From assembly GCA_019113125.1 (NCBI GenBank), contig DXIA01000130.1, forward strand, positions 1 to 8,339: a stretch of 8,339 nucleotides of DNA. The letters are read 5' to 3'. Each line of letters starts with the position of its first letter. Position 1 is the first letter of the stretch. The notes beneath the pieces were generated by a model, which was not told the origin of the DNA, did not search any database, and saw only the letters and a list, made by a program, of their open reading frames with translations. The position numbers and the translations under genes are program-made. Below, in pieces: positions 1-5,502 of this stretch. This stretch comes from Candidatus Pygmaiobacter gallistercoris (GTDB lineage: Bacteria > Bacillota > Clostridia > Oscillospirales > Ruminococcaceae).

Positions 1-1
1 C

Positions 2-244
2 ACCCGTCTGTCCACCACCGGCGGCTTTCTGATGGCGGGCAACATCACCATGCTCATCGGTGTGGAGGACGGCAAGGTGGACGAGGTCATCTCGATCATC
101 TCGGAGCACTCCTGCCAGCGCAAGGAGATCGTCCCCTCCACCGCCTCCTACGGTGTCGGGGTCACCACCGCCTTCCCGCTGGAGGTCACGGTGGGCGGCG
201 CGACCATCTTTGTGACCAACATCGAGCGGTTTGAAAAGGTCTGA
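2..244 (+). CDS. darA: DarA/PstA-type cyclic-di-AMP receptor (5' end cut off by window)
   Basis: PII-like signalling protein of the DarA (YaaQ, DUF970) family, a trimeric cytosolic receptor that binds cyclic di-AMP. The frame is open from the left edge, so the gene starts upstream. About 80 residues remain of a family length near 109, and the missing part is roughly the first 27. The remaining sequence carries the family signature STTGGFL followed by a Gly-Asn, then MLIGVED, and near the C terminus VTVGGATIFV. The Phe, Leu, Asn and Gly of this region correspond to positions that contact the ligand in characterised DarA proteins (from memory of the family). The ATG at 32 falls inside the conserved domain and is not the real start. 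The stop lies 6 nt before holB, which implies co-transcription. In B. subtilis yaaR separates darA and holB; here nothing does. Its downstream target is unknown in the family. Confidence 0.92.
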   Translation, partial: TRLSTTGGFLMAGNITMLIGVEDGKVDEVISIISEHSCQRKEIVPSTASYGVGVTTAFPLEVTVGGATIFVTNIERFEKV

Positions 245-250
245 TCCCTG

Positions 251-1168
251 ATGCTCGAACAGCTGTGCGGCAATGAACCGCTCAAATCGGCCCTTCGCCC
301 CGCACTCGCGGCGGGGCGGCTGCCGCATGCAATTTTGCTCTGCGGCGCCGACGGGCTGGGGCGCAACTTTGCCGCGCGGCTGATCGCAGCGGATTATCTC
401 TATCCCGCCGGCGGTCCTTCGGCACAGGCGGTGGTGGAGGGCCGCTCGCCCGAGTGTCTGACCATCCGCCCCGAGGGGGACGGCAATGTCATCCCGGTCG
501 ACCGGGTGCGGGAGCTGCGGGCCGCGGTCCGCTCGAGCGCCCTCTCGGCCGAGGGGCGGGTCGCGCTGGTTGAGGACGCCCACCGGATGCAGCCTGCGGC
601 CGAGAACGCGCTGCTCAAGGTGCTGGAGGAGCCGCCCGCCGGGGTGCTCTTTCTGCTGACCGCGACCAGCGAGGCGGCGCTGCTGCCGACCATCCGCTCC
701 CGCTGCGCGCGGTATGCGCTGACCCCGCTGGATCGGGACCAGACGGTGCGGCTGCTGGCCGAACGCGGCTGTTCCGGGGCCGACGCCGCCTTTCTGTGGG
801 CGGTGTACGACGGGGCGCTGGGGCGGTGTCTCGCCCCAGCCCTTGATCCCGACCGGATGGCCCAGCTGCGGCAGGCGGCCGACTTCTTCTCGCTGCTGCG
901 GGCGCGGGATCTCTATGGGATGCTCTGCGCGGTGCGCAGCTTTGAGGGAAAGGGGGACCGGGATCGGGCGCTCACCTTTCTGTCCGATCTCGCGGCGATC
1001 CTCGCCGCCTTTCTCGACCGACGCTGCCCGCCGGGGCTGGGGGAGTTTTCTCCCGAGGCGGCGGCTGCGGCGCTGCCCCGGGTCACCGAGGCCGCCGGTC
1101 GTCTGCGGGCCGCGGGCAGTTCGAAACTGATCTTCACCCTGCTGGCTTTGCGGCTGGCGGGCCGGTAG
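251..1168 (+). CDS. holB: DNA polymerase III delta' subunit
   Basis: Clamp-loader delta' subunit of 305 aa, close to the usual length. In the clamp-loader complex it works with delta and the DnaX subunits to load the sliding clamp during replication. Visible features: the N-terminal P-H-A-I-L-L-C-G start of the AAA+ fold; a degenerate P-loop GADGLGRN at 32-39 where the Walker Lys and Thr/Ser are Arg and Asn, as expected for a non-ATPase delta'; a Walker B-like VEDAHRM at 107-113; LLKVLEEPP at 121-129; and the SRC arginine-finger motif at 150-152. The C-terminal half (about 175-305) is divergent, as is normal. Odd: the segment between the P-loop and the Walker B region (about 49-72) has only one Cys (C69), so the usual four-cysteine zinc module is missing. 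The ATG at 251 is the first start after darA. The only Shine-Dalgarno-like stretch is a weak AAAAGG inside the darA end, suggesting coupled translation. Confidence 0.93.
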   Translation: MLEQLCGNEPLKSALRPALAAGRLPHAILLCGADGLGRNFAARLIAADYLYPAGGPSAQAVVEGRSPECLTIRPEGDGNVIPVDRVRELRAAVRSSALSAEGRVALVEDAHRMQPAAENALLKVLEEPPAGVLFLLTATSEAALLPTIRSRCARYALTPLDRDQTVRLLAERGCSGADAAFLWAVYDGALGRCLAPALDPDRMAQLRQAADFFSLLRARDLYGMLCAVRSFEGKGDRDRALTFLSDLAAILAAFLDRRCPPGLGEFSPEAAAAALPRVTEAAGRLRAAGSSKLIFTLLALRLAGR

Positions 1169-1179
1169 GGGGCCGGTAG
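1159..1179 (+). repeat. Short tandem duplication over the holB stop codon
   Basis: GGGCCGGTAG occurs at 1159-1168 and again at 1170-1179, a 10-bp direct repeat with an 11-bp period. The first copy holds the holB TAG stop. The second copy, together with the extra G at 1169, supplies the G run used by the following hairpin. This is seen directly; that it arose by slippage is inference. Confidence 0.6.
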
Positions 1180-1199
1180 TTCCCCCTTTTCTTTTTTTT
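1167..1199 (+). terminator. Probable intrinsic terminator or attenuator after holB
   Basis: AGGGGG (1167-1172) can pair with CCCCCT (1182-1187) around a 9-nt loop, followed by a U-rich run (T1188-1190, C, T1192-1199). The stem is short but almost all G:C and the T tract is long. It begins inside the holB stop codon. With no obvious promoter between it and ricT at 1266, it may act as partial termination or attenuation within the operon rather than a full stop. Confidence 0.6.
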
Positions 1200-1230
1200 G
1201 CGCCGTCCAAATTTCGCCGCAGGACGGCGC
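1200..1230 (+). other. Inverted repeat / hairpin upstream of ricT
   Basis: GCGCCGTCC (1200-1208) and GGACGGCGC (1222-1230) are perfect 9-bp complements with a 13-nt loop. No T tract follows on either strand in the right place, so it does not look like a terminator. It starts directly after the T tract of the preceding hairpin and ends 35 nt before the ricT start. A role in the ricT leader (RNA stability, processing or translation) is possible but inferred. Confidence 0.55.
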
Positions 1231-1265
1231 CGGCACTCTCCGCAGCGGCAGCGGCAGGATGGAAT

Positions 1266-2321
1266 ATGGCAAAGGTCATCGGCGTCCGGTTCAAGGCCGG
1301 AGGCAAGGTTTACTATTTTGATCCCGGCACATTTGAGATCGAGCGGGACGACTATGTGGTGGTCGAGACCAGCCGCGGCACCGAGTGCGGCGAGGTCTGC
1401 CAGGGGATCCACGAGGTCCCGCAGGCCGGGCTGGTCGGCGCCCTCAAGCCGGTGCTGCGGCTGGCGGACGACGTTGATCTGCGCCGGATGCGGCAGAACC
1501 GGGAGGACGAGCAGAAGGCCTTTGCGATCTGTGAAGAGCGGATCGCAAAGCACAAACTCGAGATGAAACTGGTCGACGTCGAGTATGCCTTCGACCGCAG
1601 CAAGATCCTGTTCTACTTCACCGCCGACGGGCGGATCGACTTCCGGGAGCTGGTCAAGGACCTCGCCGGGGTCTTCCGCACCCGGATCGAGCTGCGCCAG
1701 ATCGGGGTCCGGGACGAGAGCAAGATGCTCGGGGGCCTCGGCATCTGCGGCCAGCCGTTCTGCTGCAGCCGGTTTCTGACCGATTTTCAGCCGGTCTCGA
1801 TCAAGATGGCAAAGCTGCAGGGGCTCTCGCTGAATCCGACCAAGATCAGCGGCGCCTGCGGGCGGCTGATGTGCTGTCTTGCCTATGAGCAGCCGGCCTA
1901 CGAGTATCTGACCGGCATCACCCCCGGGGTGACCAGCTATGTGCGCACCCCCGACGGGGACGGCACCGTCTGCGAGGCAAACGTCATCTCGGGCCAGATC
2001 AAGGTCCGGCTGGACAACGCGCCCGAGATGCCCAAGACCTACCACCGCGACCAGGTGGTGATCCTGCGGGCCGCGACCAAAAAGGCGGGCAAGCGCAAAC
2101 CGCAGTCGTCCGCCCGTTCCCAGCAGCAAAAGCCGGCCGCAAAACAGGCCGAAAAACCGGCGGAAAAGCCGGCCACCCAGCCCGCGCCGGCAGCGGAGAA
2201 GGGGCAGAATCCCCCGCAGAAGGCCGCCGAGGGAGAAGGGGCGAAAACCGGGTCCCGCCGGCGGCGGCGCGGCCGGCGGGGCGGCGGAAAGAAGTCGGGC
2301 GGCACCGGCGCACAGAGCTGA
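1266..2321 (+). CDS. ricT: RicT (YaaT) family protein, PSP1 domain, with basic low-complexity tail
   Basis: Homologue of B. subtilis RicT/YaaT, which forms the RicAFT (Y) complex that binds [4Fe-4S] clusters and stimulates RNase Y-dependent mRNA maturation. The core (about 1-265) shows the PSP1-type features: VIGVRFKAGGKVYYFDPG near the start, DVEYAFDRSKILFYFTADGR and a RIELRQIGVRDE block. It has two cysteine clusters, C161-x4-C166-C167 (GICGQPFCC) and C198-x4-C203-C204 (ACGRLMCC), the residues expected to hold an Fe-S cluster. At 351 aa it is longer than the roughly 275-aa Bacillus protein. The extra length is an 83-residue Lys/Ala/Pro/Gln-rich tail from about 269, ending in an Arg run and glycines (331-343, RRRRRGRRGGGKK), which looks RNA-binding and disordered. 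The ATG at 1266 has AGGATGG about 5-7 nt upstream. Partners RicA and RicF are not in the window. The family call is firm; the exact role in this organism is inferred. Confidence 0.93.
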   Translation: MAKVIGVRFKAGGKVYYFDPGTFEIERDDYVVVETSRGTECGEVCQGIHEVPQAGLVGALKPVLRLADDVDLRRMRQNREDEQKAFAICEERIAKHKLEMKLVDVEYAFDRSKILFYFTADGRIDFRELVKDLAGVFRTRIELRQIGVRDESKMLGGLGICGQPFCCSRFLTDFQPVSIKMAKLQGLSLNPTKISGACGRLMCCLAYEQPAYEYLTGITPGVTSYVRTPDGDGTVCEANVISGQIKVRLDNAPEMPKTYHRDQVVILRAATKKAGKRKPQSSARSQQQKPAAKQAEKPAEKPATQPAPAAEKGQNPPQKAAEGEGAKTGSRRRRRGRRGGGKKSGGTGAQS

Positions 2322-2330
2322 AATTTTCGC

Positions 2331-2358
2331 TTGATTATTTTGCGATTTATGATAGAAT
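2331..2358 (+). promoter_or_regulatory. Probable sigma-A-type promoter for the ferredoxin gene
   Basis: TTGATT (2331-2336) and TAGAAT (2353-2358) are spaced by 16 bp, in an AT-rich island that contrasts sharply with the GC-rich surroundings just after the ricT stop. A second -10-like TATGAT lies at 2348-2353 but its spacing to TTGATT is too short. The initiation site would fall near 2365, very close to the GGAGG at 2369-2373, so the leader would be only a few bases long. Confidence 0.6.
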
Positions 2359-2381
2359 AAGATCAAATGGAGGTGTTAAAA

Positions 2382-2552
2382 ATGGCCTACAAGATTGGTG
2401 ATTCCTGCATCGCCTGCGGCACCTGCGCCGGCGAGTGCCCTGTCGGCGCCATCGCCGAGGGTGACGGCAAGTATGAGATCGACGCCAGCGCTTGCATCAG
2501 CTGCGGCACCTGCGCCGGTGCTTGCCCTGTCGGCGCCATCGCCGAGGAGTAA
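2382..2552 (+). CDS. 2[4Fe-4S] clostridial-type ferredoxin
   Basis: Small (56 aa) acidic electron carrier with two CxxCxxCxxxCP motifs: [12 protein letters not shown] and [12 protein letters not shown]. It is the classical bacterial 8Fe ferredoxin used as a low-potential cytosolic electron carrier in anaerobes. Length and two-fold symmetric layout match the family exactly. The start chosen is ATG 2382 (MAYKIGDSC) because GGAGG at 2369-2373 sits 8 nt upstream. An in-frame ATG at 2367 overlaps that ribosome binding site, so it is unlikely to be used. The gene has its own promoter-like sequence upstream and a very strong terminator downstream, so it is probably transcribed abundantly as a short message. 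Its position between ricT and trmN6 is unlike B. subtilis, where yabA lies there. It may be simply a housekeeping ferredoxin, or functionally linked to the Fe-S protein RicT; the sequence cannot tell. Confidence 0.96.
   Translation: MAYKIGDSCIACGTCAGECPVGAIAEGDGKYEIDASACISCGTCAGACPVGAIAEE
2406..2547 (+). repeat. Internal near-identical DNA repeat within the ferredoxin gene
   Basis: Bases 2406-2460 and 2493-2547 (55 nt each, offset 87 nt or 29 codons) match at 50 of 55 positions by direct comparison. Each copy encodes one [18 protein letters not shown] half. The family is known to descend from an ancient gene duplication. The identity at synonymous positions is higher than that age would predict, suggesting gene conversion or shared codon preference. 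Confidence 0.85.
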
Positions 2553-2567
2553 TTCTCAGAAAACCGA

Positions 2568-2603
2568 AAATCAGGGCGGGCGTCAGCCCGTCCTGATTTT
2601 TTT
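2568..2603 (+). terminator. Strong intrinsic terminator after ferredoxin
   Basis: A 14-bp stem pairs 2568-2581 with 2586-2599 (one G:U wobble), around the tetraloop GTCA, and merges into a run of seven T at 2597-2603. It is the best terminator in the window on the + strand. It ends only 27 nt before the trmN6 start codon, leaving little room for a separate promoter, so trmN6 and the genes after it may depend on readthrough. Confidence 0.92.
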
Positions 2604-2630
2604 CTGTCCCGCAAAAGGAGGTACCGCCGG

Positions 2631-3365
2631 ATGACCGAGCTGCAACACCTCGCCGGCGGCACCCCGGTCTACATCGACCGGCTGCACCGTTTCGGCACCG
2701 ACGCGATGCTGCTGTCGGATTTCTGCAACACCCACCGGCTCTGGACCGCCTGTGACCTTGGCAGCGGCTGCGGCATCATCCCGCTGCGCTGGCATGACCG
2801 GGGGCACCGGGGGGACTGCTGGGCGGTGGAGATCGACCCCGCCGGCACCGCGCTGCTCGCCCGGGCGGCGGCCGAGGCGGGGGCGGACCACATTCATCCA
2901 ATCACCGCCGACCTGCGCCGGCTGCCGCCGGAGCTGCCGCGGGGGCGATTCGACCTTGTCAGCTGCAATCCGCCCTACTTCACCGGCGGCAAGGTCTCGG
3001 CAAAACCGGGCAGGGGGGCGGCGCGGCACGAGCTGCTGTGCACCGTCGCCGACGTCTGCGCCGCCGCGGCCGGGCTGCTGCGGGACGGCGGGCGGCTGTG
3101 TCTGTGCAACCAGCCCCGGCGGCTGGCCGACTGCATCGCCGGGATGCGGCAGGCGGGCATCGAGCCCAAGCGGCTGCAGTTCGTCCGCCAGCGGCCGGAC
3201 AGTCTGCCCTGGCTCTTTCTGCTCGACGGCCGGCGGCGGGCCCGCCCCGGGCTGGAACTGATGCAAGACCTTATCATCGAGGCGGCAGGGGGCGGTTTTT
3301 CCGACCAGCTGCTGCGGATTTACGGCAAAAAGGAGGCAGACGCAGGTGACTGCACAGGGAAGTGA
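2631..3365 (+). CDS. trmN6: tRNA1(Val) (adenine-N6)-methyltransferase-like protein (YabB/TrmN6 family)
   Basis: Class I SAM-dependent methyltransferase of 244 aa, matching the YabB/YfiC family in length and in position directly before rsmI. Motif I, which binds SAM, is DLGSGCG (42-48). The acidic residue after beta-2 is in VEID (66-69). The catalytic motif IV is NPPYF (113-117), typical of N6-adenine methyltransferases. The N-terminal RFGTDAMLLSDF matches the family's substrate-side motif. E. coli TrmN6 methylates A37 of tRNA1(Val); the same target here is inferred. The start is supported by AAGGAGG at 2615-2621, 9 nt upstream of ATG 2631. The C-terminal 20 nt overlap the start of rsmI, and the rsmI ribosome binding site lies inside this gene, so the two are translationally coupled. 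Confidence 0.88.
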   Translation: MTELQHLAGGTPVYIDRLHRFGTDAMLLSDFCNTHRLWTACDLGSGCGIIPLRWHDRGHRGDCWAVEIDPAGTALLARAAAEAGADHIHPITADLRRLPPELPRGRFDLVSCNPPYFTGGKVSAKPGRGAARHELLCTVADVCAAAAGLLRDGGRLCLCNQPRRLADCIAGMRQAGIEPKRLQFVRQRPDSLPWLFLLDGRRRARPGLELMQDLIIEAAGGGFSDQLLRIYGKKEADAGDCTGK

Positions 3366-4212
3366 AGAGAAGACCGGCTGCGGCACCCTCTATGTGGTGG
3401 CGACCCCGATCGGCAATCTCGGGGATCTGACCCCCCGCGCGGCCGAGACCTTTGCGGCGGCGGATTTCGTCGCGGCGGAGGACACCCGGGTGACGCTGCG
3501 GCTGCTCAACCATCTGGGGCTGAAAAAGCCGATGATCAGCTACTACGAGCACAATCTCCGTCAGCGGGGGGAGCAGATTCTCCGCCGGATCGAGGCGGGG
3601 GAGAGCTGTGCGCTCTGCAGCGACGCCGGGATGCCGGCGATCAGCGACCCCGGTGAGCTGCTGGTCACCGACGCGCTGGCACGGGGGATCCGGGTGGTGC
3701 CGGTGCCGGCGGCGAGCGCCGCGGTCACCGCGCTGGCGGTCTCGGGCCAGCCGACCGGCCGGTTCTGCTTTGAGGGATTTCTGCCGATGAACCGCCGCCA
3801 GCGCCGGGAGCGGCTGGAGGAGACCCGAACCGAACGGCGGACCCTGATCTTTTACGAGGCGCCCCACAAGCTGACCTCCACCCTCGCCGATCTGCTCGAG
3901 GCGTTCGGGGACCGGAGCGTCACCCTCTGCCGGGAGCTGACCAAGCTGCACGAGCAGATCTGGAAGACCACCCTCTCGGCGGCGCTGGCCCACTACACCG
4001 AGAACACCCCGAAGGGGGAGTTCGTATTGGTGGTCGCCGGGGCGAGCGCACCGGCCGAGCGCAGCTGGACACTGGAGGAGGCGGTCGCGCTGGCCCGCCG
4101 GCTCGCCGACGAGGGAGCGCCCGCCACTGCGGCCTGCCGGCAGGCCGCCGCCGAGAGCGGATTTGCAAAGAGCGAGATCTACCGGCAGCTGACCGCCGAA
4201 AAGGAGGGCTGA
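3346..4212 (+). CDS. rsmI: 16S rRNA (cytidine1402-2'-O)-methyltransferase
   Basis: RsmI (YabC/YraL) of 288 aa, a tetrapyrrole-methylase-fold enzyme that 2'-O-methylates C1402 in the decoding centre of 16S rRNA using SAM. Diagnostic motifs are ATPIGNLGD (19-27), AEDTR (44-48), SDAGMPAISDPG (about 92-103), GFLP, FYEAPH (169-174) and RELTKLHE (196-203). The start is the GTG at 3346, chosen because AGGAGG at 3331-3336 lies 9 nt upstream and it leaves a normal N terminus; the gene overlaps trmN6 by 20 nt. One departure: the loop usually written PGPSA reads PAASA here (121-125). The gene is followed after 3 nt by the phosphodiesterase gene, whose ribosome binding site overlaps this gene's last codons. 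Confidence 0.95.
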   Translation: MTAQGSEEKTGCGTLYVVATPIGNLGDLTPRAAETFAAADFVAAEDTRVTLRLLNHLGLKKPMISYYEHNLRQRGEQILRRIEAGESCALCSDAGMPAISDPGELLVTDALARGIRVVPVPAASAAVTALAVSGQPTGRFCFEGFLPMNRRQRRERLEETRTERRTLIFYEAPHKLTSTLADLLEAFGDRSVTLCRELTKLHEQIWKTTLSAALAHYTENTPKGEFVLVVAGASAPAERSWTLEEAVALARRLADEGAPATAACRQAAAESGFAKSEIYRQLTAEKEG

Positions 4213-4215
4213 GGA

Positions 4216-4707
4216 TTGGCTAGGACCAACCAGTTCATCATTGTTTCCGACTCCCACGGCAACCAGGAAGGGCTTGCCCGGGTGCTGCAGGCCCACCCGA
4301 AGGCCGACGCGCTGCTCTTTCTCGGGGACGGCCTTTCGGACCTCGCGGCGGTGCGGCAGACCACCCGCTGCCCGCTGGTCTATGAGGTGCGGGGCAACTG
4401 CGACTACGACAAGAGCGTGCCGGCCGACCGGCTGATCAGCCTCGGCGGGCTGCTGCTCTTTGTCACCCACGGGGACGGGTACGAGGTCAAGCTGACCACC
4501 GGGCCGCTGCGCCGGGCCGCCGCCCAGCGGGGGGCGGAGGCGGTGATCTTCGGCCACACCCACAGCCCTTATTACGCCTATACCGACGGGATCTATCTGT
4601 TCAACCCCGGCTCGATCAGCGTGCCCCGGGTCGGCCGGCCGACCTACGGACTTCTGACCGTCCGGGACGGGGAGCCGGAATTTGAGCACCGGGAGGTACC
4701 GCGATGA
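4216..4707 (+). CDS. YfcE/MJ0936-type metallophosphoesterase
   Basis: Small (163 aa) calcineurin-like phosphoesterase of the YfcE/MJ0936 family, with all the two-metal-site motifs in order: D12-x-H14 (SDSHG), G37-D38 (LGDG), G60-N61-C62-D63 (VRGNCD), H85 (THGD) and G113-H114-T115-H116. Members hydrolyse phosphodiester bonds of model substrates; the physiological substrate is unknown. The start is a TTG at 4216, supported by AAGGAGGG at 4201-4208, 7 nt upstream, and by only three bases separating it from the rsmI stop. No in-frame ATG exists before the catalytic SDSHG motif. Its stop overlaps the birA start (ATGA at 4704-4707), so it is translationally coupled in the trmN6-rsmI-birA operon. 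No signal peptide is seen; cytosolic. Confidence 0.92.
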   Translation: MARTNQFIIVSDSHGNQEGLARVLQAHPKADALLFLGDGLSDLAAVRQTTRCPLVYEVRGNCDYDKSVPADRLISLGGLLLFVTHGDGYEVKLTTGPLRRAAAQRGAEAVIFGHTHSPYYAYTDGIYLFNPGSISVPRVGRPTYGLLTVRDGEPEFEHREVPR

Positions 4708-5417
4708 GCCTTGTCTTTCTCTCAGAAGTGGATTCAACCAACAGCTGGCTGATCCGCAACGCCGCCACCCTCAAAGATGCCGACGCGGTCTACACCGACA
4801 ACCAGACCGCCGGGCGGGGGCGCAAGGGCCGGGTCTGGGAAAACCAGCCCGGCGCGATGCTCTGCCTGAGCATGCTGATCCGCCGCCCGCTGGCCGATCC
4901 CACCACCCTGCCGCTGCTCTCCTCGCTGGCTGCTGCCGATGCGGTGGAGCAGCTCTGCGGCTGCCGGGGGGAGATCAAATGGCCGAATGATCTTCTTTTG
5001 CAGGGCAAAAAGATCTGCGGCATCCTCTGTGAGAGCCTGCTGTCCGGCGCCGACGCCTGCTACATCCCCGGCATCGGGATCAACCTTGCCCAGCCGGCCG
5101 ACTTTTTTGCCGCGCGGGGCCTGCCCCACGGCGGTTCACTCCTCTCGCTGACCGGGGTGTCCTGCGACCTCAAAACGGCCGCCGAGGCGCTCTACGACGC
5201 CCTGCTCCGCCGGCTCGATGCGTTTGCTGCGGGCGGTTTTCCGGCAATCGCGGCGGAGTACCGCGCCGCCTGTGTCAACCTCGGCAAAGAGGTCTACACC
5301 GACACGCTGCGGGGCACCGCCGTCGCGGTGGACGACGCCGGTCGGCTGGTGGTCCGCACCGCCGAGGGGGAGACCGCGGTCTTCACTGGTGAGGTCACGG
5401 TGCGGGGCATCTATTAG
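4704..5417 (+). CDS. birA: Biotin--[acetyl-CoA-carboxylase] ligase, monofunctional
   Basis: Biotin protein ligase of 237 aa that activates biotin to biotinyl-5'-AMP and attaches it to the biotin carrier domain of carboxylases. Visible motifs: STNSW near the N terminus (11-15), GRGRKGRVW (37-45) for biotinyl-AMP binding, KWPND (92-96), the catalytic-region lysine K103 in GKKICGIL, and GIGINL (123-128), followed by the SH3-like C-terminal domain (about 190-237). It begins directly at the catalytic domain and lacks the N-terminal winged helix found in E. coli and B. subtilis BirA. It is therefore a class I ligase that should not repress biotin genes itself. GGGAGG at 4691-4696 precedes ATG 4704, which overlaps the upstream stop. 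It is the last gene of the operon, followed by a strong terminator. Confidence 0.94.
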   Translation: MSLVFLSEVDSTNSWLIRNAATLKDADAVYTDNQTAGRGRKGRVWENQPGAMLCLSMLIRRPLADPTTLPLLSSLAAADAVEQLCGCRGEIKWPNDLLLQGKKICGILCESLLSGADACYIPGIGINLAQPADFFAARGLPHGGSLLSLTGVSCDLKTAAEALYDALLRRLDAFAAGGFPAIAAEYRAACVNLGKEVYTDTLRGTAVAVDDAGRLVVRTAEGETAVFTGEVTVRGIY

Positions 5418-5445
5418 AGAAGAAAAGCGCGGCTTTTTCGCCGCG
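5415..5445 (-). terminator. Minus-strand intrinsic terminator for the HTH gene
   Basis: Read on the minus strand, CGCGGC (5445-5440) pairs with GCCGCG (5433-5428) around a six-base A-rich loop, followed by CTTTTCTTCTCTA. The short GC stem plus T-rich tail fit a terminator for the leftward gene that ends at 5500. On the + strand no T run follows it, so it is orientation-specific. Confidence 0.6.
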
Positions 5446-5455
5446 TCCAACAGAC

Positions 5456-5502
5456 AGAACGGCCCGCGAGCCATCCAGACTCGCGGGCCGTTCTTTGTTT
5501 TA
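5456..5502 (+). terminator. Strong terminator after birA
   Basis: A perfect 15-bp inverted repeat (5456-5470 with 5480-5494) with a 9-nt loop, followed by T-rich TTGTTTTATT. It closes the trmN6-birA operon between convergent genes. The T-rich tail overlaps the stop codon of the minus-strand gene (5500-5502). Being a perfect palindrome, it would also form in the opposite transcript. Confidence 0.9.

Noticed and set aside
32..244. ATG at 32 as the start of darA
   Set aside because: It lies inside the conserved TTGGFL...GN region; the frame is open to the left edge with matching family residues, so the gene is truncated by the window.
1200..1230. 9-bp hairpin before ricT as an intrinsic terminator
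   Set aside because: No T run follows on the + strand, and on the minus strand the hairpin is followed by A residues, so neither orientation fits.
2367..2381. Earlier in-frame ATG for the ferredoxin (MEVLK extension)
   Set aside because: It overlaps the GGAGG ribosome binding site that serves ATG 2382, and ferredoxins of this family start at the MAYKI-like residues.
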